From: Methylomonas sp. LL1
GTDB lineage: Bacteria > Pseudomonadota > Gammaproteobacteria > Methylococcales > Methylomonadaceae
Reading direction: 5' to 3'
DNA length: 64,000 bases
Assembly (NCBI RefSeq): GCF_015711015.1
Contig: NZ_CP064652.1
Location: 1-64,000, forward strand
This document shows, in pieces, positions 15,326 through 25,500 of this stretch. The notes beneath the pieces were generated by a model that saw only the letters and a program-made list of their open reading frames with translations, was not told where the DNA came from and did no database searches. The stretch's first letter is position 1; every line of letters starts with the position of its first letter. A program made the position numbers and the translations under genes.

Positions 15326-17503
15326 ATGATCGCGAAACATGTTCCGATGAAGTCGATCAAGAAAAGCGACTTCGATGCTCTTGTCAGTTACATATCTGAC
15401 GATCAGGATAAGAAAGAGCGTGTTGAATACACTTCTGTGACTAACTGTCAGTCGGAGGATTTAACGGCTGCAATCATCGAAGTAACCGCTGTTCAAGGAA
15501 TGAATACCCGCGCTGAATCGGACAAGACCTATCACCTTATTTTAAGTTTTCGTGAAGGCGAGCGGCCTAGTAATGAAGTCCTAAAGGAGATAGAAAGAAG
15601 TATTTGCGAAGGGTTAGGGTATGGTGAGCATCAGCGTGTTAGTGCTGTCCATTGCGACACGGATAATCTGCACATGCATATTGCCATCAATAAAATTCAT
15701 CCGACACGTTTAACCATTCATAACTCATATAACGACCATAAGGTTCTCGGTAAGCTGTGCGAGGCCATAGAGATAAAGTATGGTCTTGAGCGAGATAATC
15801 ATCAATCCAACAAAGTGGCAAGTGAAAACCGAGCTGCCGACATGGAGCGTCATGCTGGTGTTGAAAGCTTGCTCAGTTGGGTTCGGCGTGAATGTTTAGA
15901 TCAACTCCATGCGGCAGCCTCTTGGGATGAATTTCACAAGGTGCTTCGCGAGCACGGCCTTACGTTGCAGGAAAGAGGGAATGGTTTTGTCATTGCTGAT
16001 CATGATGGTTTGATGGTTAAGGCTAGTACCGTTGCACGTGATTTATCAAAGGGAAAACTTGAGGGTCGTCTTGGTGTGTTCGAGTCTCTTTCTAAAGACT
16101 CGGGTGTCGCTTCGCAATCTACCGGGCGAGGGAAGGTATATGAGCCGAGGCCGGTTGGATCCAGGCTTGATACAACGCTGTTATTTGCTCGGTATAAAAA
16201 TGAACAGGCTAATCAACGGGCGTTGCGTGCTCAACAATGGAAGTCGGTGCGTGAAGAGAGGGCTCGCAAGATAGATGCCGCAAAGCGAGCGGCCAAGTTA
16301 AAGCGGGCTGTGATAAAGCTCTCTACGAAGTCTCGCATCGAAAAGAAGATTCTGTATGCATTGGCAAGCAAGTCGTTATTGGCCGACATTCAACATGCTA
16401 ATCAGCAATGCCAGGCGGAAAGGCAGGCAATATTTGAACGTCACAGGCCGCAACAGTGGGCTGATTGGTTGAGACGTAAGGCGTCTTCTGGTGATGTTGA
16501 TGCTCTTAATGCTTTACGGGCTCGGGATGCTGCGCAAGGATTGAGTGGGGATACTATCGGTGGAATAGGTGGTGCGCGAATACGTCATGGTGTGAAAGTT
16601 AAGCTGGATGGAGTCACAAAGAAAGGCACCATAATTTACCGCGCTGGTTCTTCGGCGATCCGTGATGATGGCGACAAGCTTAAGGTTTCCCGAGGTTCTT
16701 CCGCTGATGGGTTGGAGGTGGCATTGCGGATGGCGATGGAAAGGTACGGGAGCACAATCACGGTTTCGGGTAGTGCCGAATTCAAAGCACGAATTGTAAG
16801 AACGGCGGTTGATGCCGGCATTCCTTTGGTTTTTGCCGATCCTGTCCTGGAGCGGCAAAGGCGGTCTTTATTGAATAACACTACGGTGAACAGAAATGAA
16901 CAACAATCTGAGCGAGGAAGAGGAATTGGAAGCGGCGTTAGCGGCATTGGATCAGGAGTCCATAATGCCAATGGAGCAGGGCGATGGTATGGATTCTTCG
17001 GAGCCATCAATAAGCCCAACGTTAGCGGCGTTGGGCGAAGACCGCCGCCCGAAAGCCGCAACCGTTTGCGAGACTTGTCCAGTCTCGCTATGGTTCGCTT
17101 CGCCACAGGAGTTGAAATGCTACTGTCGGGCAATGTATCTGGTGGTGTGGAGCAGCAAGGAGCCGAGCGTAATAACGCATTGCGACGGTCAGTTTCTGGG
17201 GCAGGATTGATTGTATCTGTTGAGGCCGATAAATACATTGCTGAGCGTGAAGAAAAGCGGTTAAGGGGTATCAATGTGCCGATGCATAGGCGATACAGTG
17301 AAGGCGATGCTGGTACGCTATCTTTTGCTGGCTTAAGACGCGTTGACGGCACGGCTCTTCTGCTCCTAAAGCGTGATGATGTTGTGTGTGTCTTGCCAGT
17401 CGATGAACCGATGGCGGCACGGCTACAGCGTTTATCGATAGGTGACGCTGTATCTGTTGGTGAGTCCGGTTCAATAACGCTCGCAAAAGGCCGAAGTAGA
17501 TAG
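15326..17503 (+). CDS. traI: TraI relaxase
   Basis: MOBP-type relaxase of 725 residues, close to the 732 of RK2 TraI. It nicks oriT and stays bound to the 5' end of the transferred strand. Motif I is in SDFDALVSYISDDQDKKERV with the likely nucleophile Tyr, and motif III is HCDTDNLHMHIAINKIHP with the metal-binding histidines. The C-terminal half is variable; residues about 515-620 are glycine/serine-rich because traH is encoded there in another frame. The start ATG at 15326 is 11 bases after the KorB site. It is followed by a 209-base gap before traG. Confidence 0.94.
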   Translation: MIAKHVPMKSIKKSDFDALVSYISDDQDKKERVEYTSVTNCQSEDLTAAIIEVTAVQGMNTRAESDKTYHLILSFREGERPSNEVLKEIERSICEGLGYGEHQRVSAVHCDTDNLHMHIAINKIHPTRLTIHNSYNDHKVLGKLCEAIEIKYGLERDNHQSNKVASENRAADMERHAGVESLLSWVRRECLDQLHAAASWDEFHKVLREHGLTLQERGNGFVIADHDGLMVKASTVARDLSKGKLEGRLGVFESLSKDSGVASQSTGRGKVYEPRPVGSRLDTTLLFARYKNEQANQRALRAQQWKSVREERARKIDAAKRAAKLKRAVIKLSTKSRIEKKILYALASKSLLADIQHANQQCQAERQAIFERHRPQQWADWLRRKASSGDVDALNALRARDAAQGLSGDTIGGIGGARIRHGVKVKLDGVTKKGTIIYRAGSSAIRDDGDKLKVSRGSSADGLEVALRMAMERYGSTITVSGSAEFKARIVRTAVDAGIPLVFADPVLERQRRSLLNNTTVNRNEQQSERGRGIGSGVSGIGSGVHNANGAGRWYGFFGAINKPNVSGVGRRPPPESRNRLRDLSSLAMVRFATGVEMLLSGNVSGGVEQQGAERNNALRRSVSGAGLIVSVEADKYIAEREEKRLRGINVPMHRRYSEGDAGTLSFAGLRRVDGTALLLLKRDDVVCVLPVDEPMAARLQRLSIGDAVSVGESGSITLAKGRSR
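16896..17210 (+). CDS. traH: TraH, nested inside traI
   Basis: A 104-residue acidic protein read in the +1 frame of traI. RK2 traH is likewise wholly inside traI, and its acidic start is comparable with SEEEELEAALAALDQE here. A cysteine-rich C-terminal part, CETCPVSLWFASPQELKCYC with AMYLVVWSSKEPSVITHCDG, looks like a real folded zinc-binding domain rather than a shadow frame. In RK2 TraH stabilises the TraI-TraJ-oriT complex. The host frame in this region is low-complexity, which supports selection on this frame. Confidence 0.78.
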   Translation: MNNNLSEEEELEAALAALDQESIMPMEQGDGMDSSEPSISPTLAALGEDRRPKAATVCETCPVSLWFASPQELKCYCRAMYLVVWSSKEPSVITHCDGQFLGQD

Positions 17504-17685
17504 CCGCTTCTTTTATTTGTTAGGCATACGCCTCGGTTTCTTCTGGGGCTAAAATCAAAAAAAAATTAAGGTATTTGCCTTTGTAAGTCATTGTTGATAG
17601 TATCTTTTCATAGATAATCAGCTTATCAAAAACATTGAATGCTATGGGCGATGTTAGCCATAACATCAGTCATAGGGTTTTTGCC

Positions 17686-17700
17686 TTTTAGCCGCTAAAA
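17686..17700. promoter_or_regulatory. KorB operator upstream of traG
   Basis: TTTTAGCCGCTAAAA ending 12 bases before the traG ATG, in the 209-base gap after traI. The gap also holds an AT-rich stretch around 17557-17625, but no clear consensus promoter was found. Confidence 0.9.
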
Positions 17701-17712
17701 GGGGCGTATCAA

Positions 17713-19623
17713 ATGAAAGATAAATTTAACAATGCAGTCGGCCCCCAAATCCGCGCAGGTAAACCTCGTGTTGGAATCGTCATACCTGCGTTGGCCGTTA
17801 CATCGTTAGTCGCTGGCCTTCAATCGGCAACCCAGTTCTTTGCCGATGAATTTAATTACCAGTCTACGCTGGGCCCTCATTACAACCATATATACGCACC
17901 GTGGGCTGTACTGCGTTGGTCTAGTGATTGGTATGGGTTATATCAGGACAGCTTCATGAAAGCGGGCAGTGTTGGTATGTCCGTTACTGCTGTCGGTTTA
18001 CTCGGGTTGGTTGTTGCAAAGATGGTGATTGCGAATTCATCGAAGGTTAATCCGTATTTGCATGGCTCCGCCCGATGGGCTAACAAGAAGGATATTGAAG
18101 AGGCCGGCTTGTTGCCTCGTTCTGCCGGTTTATTTACTCGGCTCTTCGGTAAAAGGCCTGAGCCGGTTTCAGGGGTCTATGTAGGTGCATGGGTCGACAA
18201 GAAAGGTGTTACACGATACTTGCGGCATAACGGTCCAGAGCACGTACTATGTTATGCGCCGACTCGCTCAGGTAAGGGCGTCGGTTTAGTTATTCCTACG
18301 CTATTGTCTTGGGAACGTAGCGCGGTTGTTACCGACTTAAAGGGCGAGCTATGGGCTCTAACGTCAGGTTGGCGAAAAAAATATGCCAGGAATAAGGTTT
18401 TGCGTTTTGAGCCGGCCGCACTGCAAGGTAGTGTATGTTGGAACCCATTGGATGAGATTAGGCTTGGTACGGAGTATGAAGTCGGCGATGTCCAGAATTT
18501 GGCAACCTTGATAGTTGATCCAGATGGTAAGGGCTTAGAAACGCATTGGCAGAAAACAGCTCAGGCTTTGCTTGTCGGTGTGATTATGCATGTTCTGTAT
18601 AAGGCCAGGGATGAGGGTGGCGAGGCATCTCTTCCTATTGTGGATGCCATTATGTCTGATCCTAATAGAGACATTGCCGAGCTTTGGGTGGAAATGACAA
18701 CCTACGGGCATGCATTTGGTAAAAACCATCCGGTGGTTGGCTCTGCCGCTCGGGATATGATGGATCGTCCTCCAGAAGAGGCTGGTTCTGTTCTCTCTAC
18801 GGCCAAGTCGTATCTCGCTTTGTATCGCGATCCAGTTGTTCAGCGCAATGTGCGTAAGTCTGAGTTTCGCATCAAAGATCTGATGAACTTCGATGATCCA
18901 GTCAGTTTATACATAGTCACCCAGCCTAATGATAAAGCGCGGCTAAGACCGTTAGTTAGGGTTATGGTGAATATGATTGTTAGGCTTTTGGCTGACAAGA
19001 TGGAATTCGAGAATGGTCGTCCTAAAGCTCATTACAAGCATCGAATGCTAATGATGCTCGACGAGTTTCCTAGTCTCGGCAGACTGGAGATTTTGCAAGA
19101 GTCTCTGGCTTTTGTGGCGGGTTACGGGATTAAGTGCTATCTGATTTGCCAAGATATTAATCAATTAAAAAGTCGTGAAACGGGGTATGGAGCTGACGAA
19201 TCGATAACCTCTAACTGTCATGTACAGAATGCTTATCCACCAAACAGGGTAGAGACTGCTGATCATCTATCCAAACTGACGGGTCAAACCACAGTTGCAA
19301 AAGAACAAATTACAACCAGCGGTCGGCGAACCAGCGCGTTATTGGCGCAAGTCTCTAGGACCATTCAGGAAGTACAACGGCCCCTGTTGACTCCGGATGA
19401 ATGTTTACGCATGCCTGGTCCGGTTAAGGGAGCAGATGGGTTGATTGAGAAACCGGGGGACATGGTGATTTATGCCGCAGGCTACCCTGCTATTTACGGT
19501 GTCCAGCCCCTATATTTCAAGGATCCGGTATTTCAGGCCAGAGCATCTATTCCGCCTCCTAAGGTTTCCGATAAGTTACTTAAGACGCATGAAGCAAGGC
19601 GTGATGAGGCCATCAAGTTATGA
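17713..19623 (+). CDS. traG: TraG type IV coupling protein
   Basis: VirD4-class ATPase of 636 residues (RK2 TraG 635) that links the relaxosome to the mating channel at the inner membrane. Two N-terminal membrane segments are present (around residues 20-40 and 75-105). Walker A is YAPTRSGKGVG with Lys188, and Walker B is LMMLDEFPSLG with Asp450/Glu451. The sequence PYLHGSARWANKKDI before the nucleotide domain is typical of the family. The stop overlaps the traF start as ATGA. A KorB site precedes it, and it probably heads the traG-F-E-D-C operon. Confidence 0.95.
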   Translation: MKDKFNNAVGPQIRAGKPRVGIVIPALAVTSLVAGLQSATQFFADEFNYQSTLGPHYNHIYAPWAVLRWSSDWYGLYQDSFMKAGSVGMSVTAVGLLGLVVAKMVIANSSKVNPYLHGSARWANKKDIEEAGLLPRSAGLFTRLFGKRPEPVSGVYVGAWVDKKGVTRYLRHNGPEHVLCYAPTRSGKGVGLVIPTLLSWERSAVVTDLKGELWALTSGWRKKYARNKVLRFEPAALQGSVCWNPLDEIRLGTEYEVGDVQNLATLIVDPDGKGLETHWQKTAQALLVGVIMHVLYKARDEGGEASLPIVDAIMSDPNRDIAELWVEMTTYGHAFGKNHPVVGSAARDMMDRPPEEAGSVLSTAKSYLALYRDPVVQRNVRKSEFRIKDLMNFDDPVSLYIVTQPNDKARLRPLVRVMVNMIVRLLADKMEFENGRPKAHYKHRMLMMLDEFPSLGRLEILQESLAFVAGYGIKCYLICQDINQLKSRETGYGADESITSNCHVQNAYPPNRVETADHLSKLTGQTTVAKEQITTSGRRTSALLAQVSRTIQEVQRPLLTPDECLRMPGPVKGADGLIEKPGDMVIYAAGYPAIYGVQPLYFKDPVFQARASIPPPKVSDKLLKTHEARRDEAIKL

Positions 19624-20141
19624 TGCGGCTTACTTCATTGATTGCCATGCTTGGTATCTCCTATCTCGCATTATGCGGAATCGCCTACGCCGTTGGTGCG
19701 CGATTCAATTCAACACGTAGCATTCCAGTTGGCCTTTACTGGGAAACCAACGACCCGGTGGAGAAGGGTGCCTATGTAATGTTCTGTCCTCCACAACGAG
19801 AGGTCTTCGATTTAGCCATGACTAGGGGTTATATCGGTGCTGGTTACTGCCCAGGTGGATATGGATTCATGATGAAGAAAATTTTAGCGGCTAAAACGGA
19901 TGTCATTTCGATTGGTGACGATGGTGTGCGAGTAAATGATGTTTTATTGCCATTTAGCGCTCCTTCTGCACTTGATGGGGCGGGACGCCCTATGCCGAGA
20001 TTTAGGACCACCAAAGAATTAACTGAGTCAGAGGTTTTGCTTATGACGGATATAAACGCAGGTTCATTTGATGGTCGCTATTTCGGCTTAGTTGAACGCT
20101 CTCAAATCAAGGGTGTTATCCGCCCGGTTTTCACTTGGTAA
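19620..20141 (+). CDS. traF: TraF pilin-maturing peptidase
   Basis: Signal peptidase-like serine protease of 173 residues that in IncP trims and cyclises the TrbC pilin. It has an N-terminal hydrophobic anchor (LIAMLGISYLALCGIAYA), the catalytic Ser in NSTRSIPVGLYW (Ser34) and the general base Lys in GFMMKKILA (Lys86 or 87). The substrate gene trbC is not in the window. It overlaps traG by four bases. A KorB operator lies inside the coding region at 19882-19896, encoding the residues directly after MMKK. Confidence 0.9.
   Translation: MMRLTSLIAMLGISYLALCGIAYAVGARFNSTRSIPVGLYWETNDPVEKGAYVMFCPPQREVFDLAMTRGYIGAGYCPGGYGFMMKKILAAKTDVISIGDDGVRVNDVLLPFSAPSALDGAGRPMPRFRTTKELTESEVLLMTDINAGSFDGRYFGLVERSQIKGVIRPVFTW
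19882..19896. promoter_or_regulatory. KorB operator inside traF
   Basis: TTTTAGCGGCTAAAA within the traF reading frame, where it encodes the ILAAK stretch beside the catalytic lysine. The operator is perfect despite the coding constraint. Confidence 0.82.
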
Positions 20142-20154
20142 AAAGGAGGTTTTC

Positions 20155-22353
20155 ATGCAATTGTTTATTGCAGAAAAGCCCGATCTGGCTAAAGCCATTG
20201 TTGATGGTTTGGGCGGGGGATCGCGCAAAGACGGTTTCTATGATTGTGGTGATAGCTTTGTGACGTGGTGCTACGGTCACATGCTGCAATTGTTGGACCC
20301 AGAGGACTACGATCCTCGTTTCAGTAAGTGGAATATGGATGATCTGCCTATTTCGCATATCCCTTGGCAGAAAAAACCGTCAAACGATAAAAAAGACCAG
20401 CTCAAGATTATCACCACATTATTAAAACAAGCCAGTAGCGTTGTACACGCGGGCGATCCAGACGAGGAAGGTCAGCTATTGGTTGATGAAATATTGGAGT
20501 ATGCGTCTTGTTCGTTGCCTGTTAAACGGTTGCTCATCAATGATAACAATATCAGTGTCGTTAAGAGGTCGCTTGCGAGTATGAGGGACAATCGGGAGTT
20601 CGCCGGTTTGTCGGCGGCTGCGGAGGCCAGAAGCGTCGGAGATCAGCTATACGGTTATAACATGAGTCGTGCATATACGCTGGCCGCGAATAAGGCTGGT
20701 TTTCAAGGTGTGTTGAGTGTTGGACGAGTACAGACTCCTATCCTTGGTTTGGTTGTTAGAAGGGATAGAGAGTTTGAGGCGCATACCAAGAGCTATTACT
20801 ACAATGTCATTGGACAGTTTGCTTTTAGTGGTTTGGCATTTCCTGCACGCTATCAAGTTGTTGACGGCGATCCAGTAGATGAAAAAGGTCGTCTATCGAA
20901 TCAGGACCATGCACAAGGTGTCGCGGATGCCGCGAAAGGTTCGCCGGCTAAACTTGTTAGCGCTAGTACAAAAAAGAAAGAACAGCACCCTCCACTTCCT
21001 TACAACCTTTTGAAGCTCCAAACAGACGCATCGCGTAAGTTTGGGATGAAGCCGAATTCCGTTAAGGACATAACCCAATCATTGCGCGAGAAACACAAGC
21101 TGATTACATACAATCGAAGTGACTGCGAATATCTCAGTGAAGATCAACATGCCGATGCTCCGAACGTTTTGGCTGCTATTGCTAAGACGGCTCCGACGCT
21201 AACACTTGTCGCGCAAAGGGCCGATCCGTCACTAAAGAGCCGTGCATTCAATTCGTCGAAGGTTAGCGCCCACCACGGCATCATTCCCACTGAGGCGACC
21301 GCCGATTTTTCTAATCTGACTGATGGCGAGCAGAAGATATACATGCTCATTGCCCGTGCCTATATCGCGCAATTCTGGCCCAAGCATCAATACGATCAAA
21401 CCGATATTATTCTTGAAGCCGCTACGCATCGGTTTGCTGTTCGCTCGAACGTCACTACCTTGTCGGGATGGAAGGCGTTATATCGAAACGATATAGGTAA
21501 TGAGGATCTGGAGGGTGATGCAAACGACATAGCTCAGGATCTTCGCGTGTTAAAGGCAGGCGAGGGCGGCGATTGTACGGAAGCCGTTGCAAGTAAGATG
21601 GAAACGAAGCCGCGACCACTGTACACAATGGCCACCCTGTTAACAGACCTTACTCGCGTCGCTCAATATGTTCGGGATGATCGTCTACGAAAGCTCCTTA
21701 TCGAAAAGGACAAGGGCAAGGAAGGCGAGCATGGTGGTATTGGTACTCCGGCGACACGTGACACCATCATTGCTACTTTGTTTGATCGTGGCTATCTGAT
21801 GGAAAAGGGTAACAACATTATAAGCACTCCTACAGGGCGAGAGTTTTACGACACTTTGCCCGATAAAGCTAAATATCCCGATATGACCGCTCTATGGCAC
21901 GAACAGCAAAGAGCTATCCAAAGCGGCGACATCAATGCGATTACTTTTGTCACTGAGTTGATGGAGTACATCGGTATAGAGGTGGCTAACGTCAAGCAGA
22001 ATGGCATTGGGATCAAAGTTGCTTTCAATCCTTGTCCGGATTGCGGAAAGCCTTTGCGCCGGATTAAGAAAAAGGACAAAAACGAATTTTTCTGGGGCTG
22101 TACTGGGTTCTCTGATGGGTGCCGGCATGCCGCTGAAGACAAGGATGGTCGGCCTGTCCCCAAACAAGCGTCTCTAGTGTCTGATGTTCATAAATGCATG
22201 TCATGTGGAAAGGGCTTGTCGAGGCGGCCAGGGCGAAAAAAGGGAGCGTTTTGGTGGGGGTGTAGTGGGTTTCCAACGTGCAAGCAGACGTATCAAGACG
22301 TTAAAGGAAAACCGGATTTTAACATTAGTAAACAGGGTGGACGTGATGAGTAA
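20155..22353 (+). CDS. traE: TraE DNA topoisomerase III
   Basis: Type IA topoisomerase of 732 residues (RK2 TraE about 737). It opens with the Toprim strand [13 protein letters not shown], has the acidic pair in [28 protein letters not shown], and the active-site tyrosine in [12 protein letters not shown] (Tyr319). The C-terminus has two zinc ribbons (CPDCGKPL and CMSCGKGL with later cysteines). The start at 20155 follows AAGGAGGT, the best ribosome site in the operon; an upstream in-frame start at 20092 overlaps traF and is less likely. It probably resolves or relaxes DNA during transfer, but TraE is not essential in RK2. Confidence 0.93.
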   Translation: MQLFIAEKPDLAKAIVDGLGGGSRKDGFYDCGDSFVTWCYGHMLQLLDPEDYDPRFSKWNMDDLPISHIPWQKKPSNDKKDQLKIITTLLKQASSVVHAGDPDEEGQLLVDEILEYASCSLPVKRLLINDNNISVVKRSLASMRDNREFAGLSAAAEARSVGDQLYGYNMSRAYTLAANKAGFQGVLSVGRVQTPILGLVVRRDREFEAHTKSYYYNVIGQFAFSGLAFPARYQVVDGDPVDEKGRLSNQDHAQGVADAAKGSPAKLVSASTKKKEQHPPLPYNLLKLQTDASRKFGMKPNSVKDITQSLREKHKLITYNRSDCEYLSEDQHADAPNVLAAIAKTAPTLTLVAQRADPSLKSRAFNSSKVSAHHGIIPTEATADFSNLTDGEQKIYMLIARAYIAQFWPKHQYDQTDIILEAATHRFAVRSNVTTLSGWKALYRNDIGNEDLEGDANDIAQDLRVLKAGEGGDCTEAVASKMETKPRPLYTMATLLTDLTRVAQYVRDDRLRKLLIEKDKGKEGEHGGIGTPATRDTIIATLFDRGYLMEKGNNIISTPTGREFYDTLPDKAKYPDMTALWHEQQRAIQSGDINAITFVTELMEYIGIEVANVKQNGIGIKVAFNPCPDCGKPLRRIKKKDKNEFFWGCTGFSDGCRHAAEDKDGRPVPKQASLVSDVHKCMSCGKGLSRRPGRKKGAFWWGCSGFPTCKQTYQDVKGKPDFNISKQGGRDE

Positions 22354-22576
22354 CGGTGACGGTGTAAATGATTTGAATGTCGATACGGAATTAGAAATGG
22401 AGTTAGAGGTTGATGCGGTCGACGTAGTGGGGGTGAAGCTGCTTGATGCTATGGTGCCTGGTTCTGTCGTGGACTTCGATCCTGACGAAGCCGAACGGCT
22501 TGGTGCATTCAATGAGGACGCCTTAAATGAGGCTGATGCATTAGAAAGCCGTATCGATTCAGTAAATCATGAATAG
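22346..22576 (+). CDS. traD: TraD small acidic protein
   Basis: A 76-residue very acidic protein that overlaps the end of traE by eight bases. The core [20 protein letters not shown], then [20 protein letters not shown], fits TraD of IncP plasmids, which sits between traE and traC. Function is unknown. The N-terminal third is a run of alternating acidic and hydrophobic residues. The ATG at 22346 is the only credible start, since the longer frame upstream is a shadow of traE. Confidence 0.72.
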   Translation: MSNGDGVNDLNVDTELEMELEVDAVDVVGVKLLDAMVPGSVVDFDPDEAERLGAFNEDALNEADALESRIDSVNHE

Positions 22577-22587
22577 GTGTCTGACCA

Positions 22588-25500
22588 ATGGCGAAGAAAC
22601 CTATTTCTAATCAAGGACAACTTGATTTTTTCAATTTTTTTGAAGATTGGCTTGTTCCCGAGCCAACGCCGGTTGACAAACCGGTGGTGGCGGTTAAGGA
22701 AAGCCTGGACTCATCCCCGAACGATGCTCGGCATTTACTCGCATTAAGATTGGCGCAACGCTTGAGTGAAGAAGGCGGTATTACATCAAAGATATTAACC
22801 GAGGAAGCGAATCGTGCGTTTGGTGGAACCCAGGCCGGTGGCGATTATTTATCTAAGGATGCTTATGATGCCTTAGAGGCCGCTTTTAACATCCACTTGC
22901 TCGGGACCGAAGACGCGACTTGGACCGCATTGAATGCCGACGAAGCCAAGCTAAAGGTCGTTGACTTAACAAATCGGATTCAACGATTGCCTACTCAGAC
23001 GCGACGTGATGAAGAAATGGAGGAATTCCAGCAGTTCAGCACACCGCCCGCGCTCTCTTTTGTCGCTAATTGGGTTGCGAATGTCAAAAAGGATGATGTT
23101 ATGGCCGAGCCGTCTGCTGGTACAGGAGACTTGGCCATATGGTCGAAGATGGTTGGGGCCACACTGATTCTGAATGAATTGTCCCCTCGTAGACAAGCTC
23201 TATTGGGTGCCTTGTTTCCCGAGGCGACAATATTTAAAGAGAATGCTGAGCAGTTGGATAACGTTCTACCTATCGAGTTTAAGCCGACAGTGGTTGTAAT
23301 GAATCCACCATTTAGTTCGTCTGCTGGTCGTATACAAGGGCAGCGGGACACAACTAATGGCGCAAGACATCTCGAACAGGCATTAAAGCGCCTAGAGCAA
23401 GGTGGGCGATTGGTGGCGATTGTTGGGAACGGAATGGCCGCGGATAAGCCTGCCTTTGCTTCATGGTGGAAGGATATACAAGCCAAATACAATGTAAGGG
23501 CCAATATAGGCATTTCCGGGCGAGAATATGCTAAATACGGAACCACATTCGACAATCAAATTTTAGTAATCGACAAAAACGGGGTCACGACGCAGCCGAT
23601 ATTGACCGGCAAAGTAGATTCGGTGGCCGATTTACCAGCATTATTGGAGGGTATAAGAAATGACCGTCAACATATTCAATCAACACCCGATAAACAGGCA
23701 AGCCGCCCAAATACTCCGCCAATATCAGATACCATTCAATCCGGAAACGGAGTTAGCGGCATTAGCATTAGTGCGGACAGCGTTAGAGCGGAATCTGCTG
23801 GAAACGGGACCGATTCCGGAACCGCTCTTATTGATAGCGAAGTTAGCGGCTCAACCGAAGATAGCCATGTCCCTAATGACGGAATCGGAGCCGGGAGTGG
23901 AGTTCGAGATAGAGTTATCGGAAACGCTGGAGGAAGCGGCGGCGGAGATACTAGAGGAACTAGTAGCCTCACTACAAGCAACAGTGCCGCAAGCGTTGCA
24001 GTAGAAGCTAAGGATGATCTAGCTACTGAGTTTACCGATTCTGTCTTTGCGAACTACGCCCCACAGCGTCTTACAGTACAGGGCTCTAAACCACATCCAG
24101 GCAAATTGGTGCAATCAGCGGCAATGTCCGCTGTTCAACCACCTGCACCGTCTTACGCTCCTCTATTGCCAAAGAGTGTCATCGAAAATGGCTTACTTTC
24201 GATTGCTCAGATTGAGGCTGTTGTCTATGCAGGGCAAGCGCATTCGGAAATTTTGCCGAATGGTTCGAGGAAGGGCTTTTTCATTGGTGATGGTACTGGC
24301 GTTGGTAAGGGTAGGGAAATATCCGGCATCATTTTGGATAACATGCTGCAAGGTCGCACCAAGGCCGTTTGGGTTTCATTCAATGAAGGCTTGATAGAAG
24401 ATGCTAAAAGGGATTTTGCGGGTGTTGGCGGCGACCCGACAAAGATATTTTTTCAAGGTAAGACCAAGGCCGGGAACGAAATAACGCAAGAGGAAGGTAT
24501 TTTATTCACTACTTACTCGACGCTACGTGGTGGCGAGAAAAAGCAGGCGAATGATTTGGGACAAAAGGGCGGTAAGTCTCGCGCTAAACAAATCATAGAC
24601 TGGTTAGGTAAGGATTTCGATGGTGTTATCGCATTCGACGAAGCCCATAGCATGGGCAATGCCATTGCGATTAAGGGAAAACGAGGCGTCAAGAAGCCTT
24701 CGCAACAAGCGATAGCCGGCATTAACTTGCAACGCGAATTACCTAATGCACGTGTCACCTATGTATCAGCTACCGGCGCTACCGAGATAAGCAATCTTAG
24801 CTACGCGGATCGTCTTGGCTTATGGGGTGAGGGAACCCCGTTTGCCGATACCAATGCCTTTATCAATGGGGTATCGAAAGGCGGAATCGCATCAATGGAA
24901 TTGATCAGCCGGGACATGAAAGCAATGGGCATGTATTTGGCCCGGTCGTTGTCCTACGATGGTGTCTCTTATGAGCGCTTGGAACATCCACTATCTGACT
25001 TACAGGAAGATATTTACAACGAACTGGCCGGTGCTTGGCAAGTCGTTTTAAATAATGTTGAGCAGGCTCTTGAACTCACTCAAGCAGGCAAGAGCGGTCC
25101 GGGTAAAAGCGCCGCTATGTCTCAGTTCTGGGGCGCACATCAACGATTCTTCAATCAAATTGTCACGGCGATGCAAACGCCGGCAGTGATAGACCATATT
25201 CGCGACCAGTTAGATGCTGGACATGCGGCTGTGATTCAGTTGGTCAATACAAACGAAGCTGCACAGGAAAGGATTATCGCCGACGCTACAGCCAATGATG
25301 CTCCTTTGGAAGAATTGGATTTTACGCCTCGGCAAATGCTTATGGATTACGTCAGAAACGGCTTCCCGGTTGCTGCTTATGAGGAAACGAAAGACGATAA
25401 CGGCAACATAACCTACGTTCCAGTACGTGACTCGGAAGGGAATCAGGTATTTGACCGAGAGGCCATTGCATTACGCGACTCTTTATTAGAAACATTGCAT

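Noticed and set aside
16636-17352. 238-codon minus-strand frame across traI
   Set aside because: Proline/serine-rich shadow of traI and traH with no start signal; traH on the plus strand is better supported.
22995-23555. 186-codon minus-strand frame over the traC methyltransferase
   Set aside because: Antisense shadow of conserved motifs I and IV; no ribosome site or domain.
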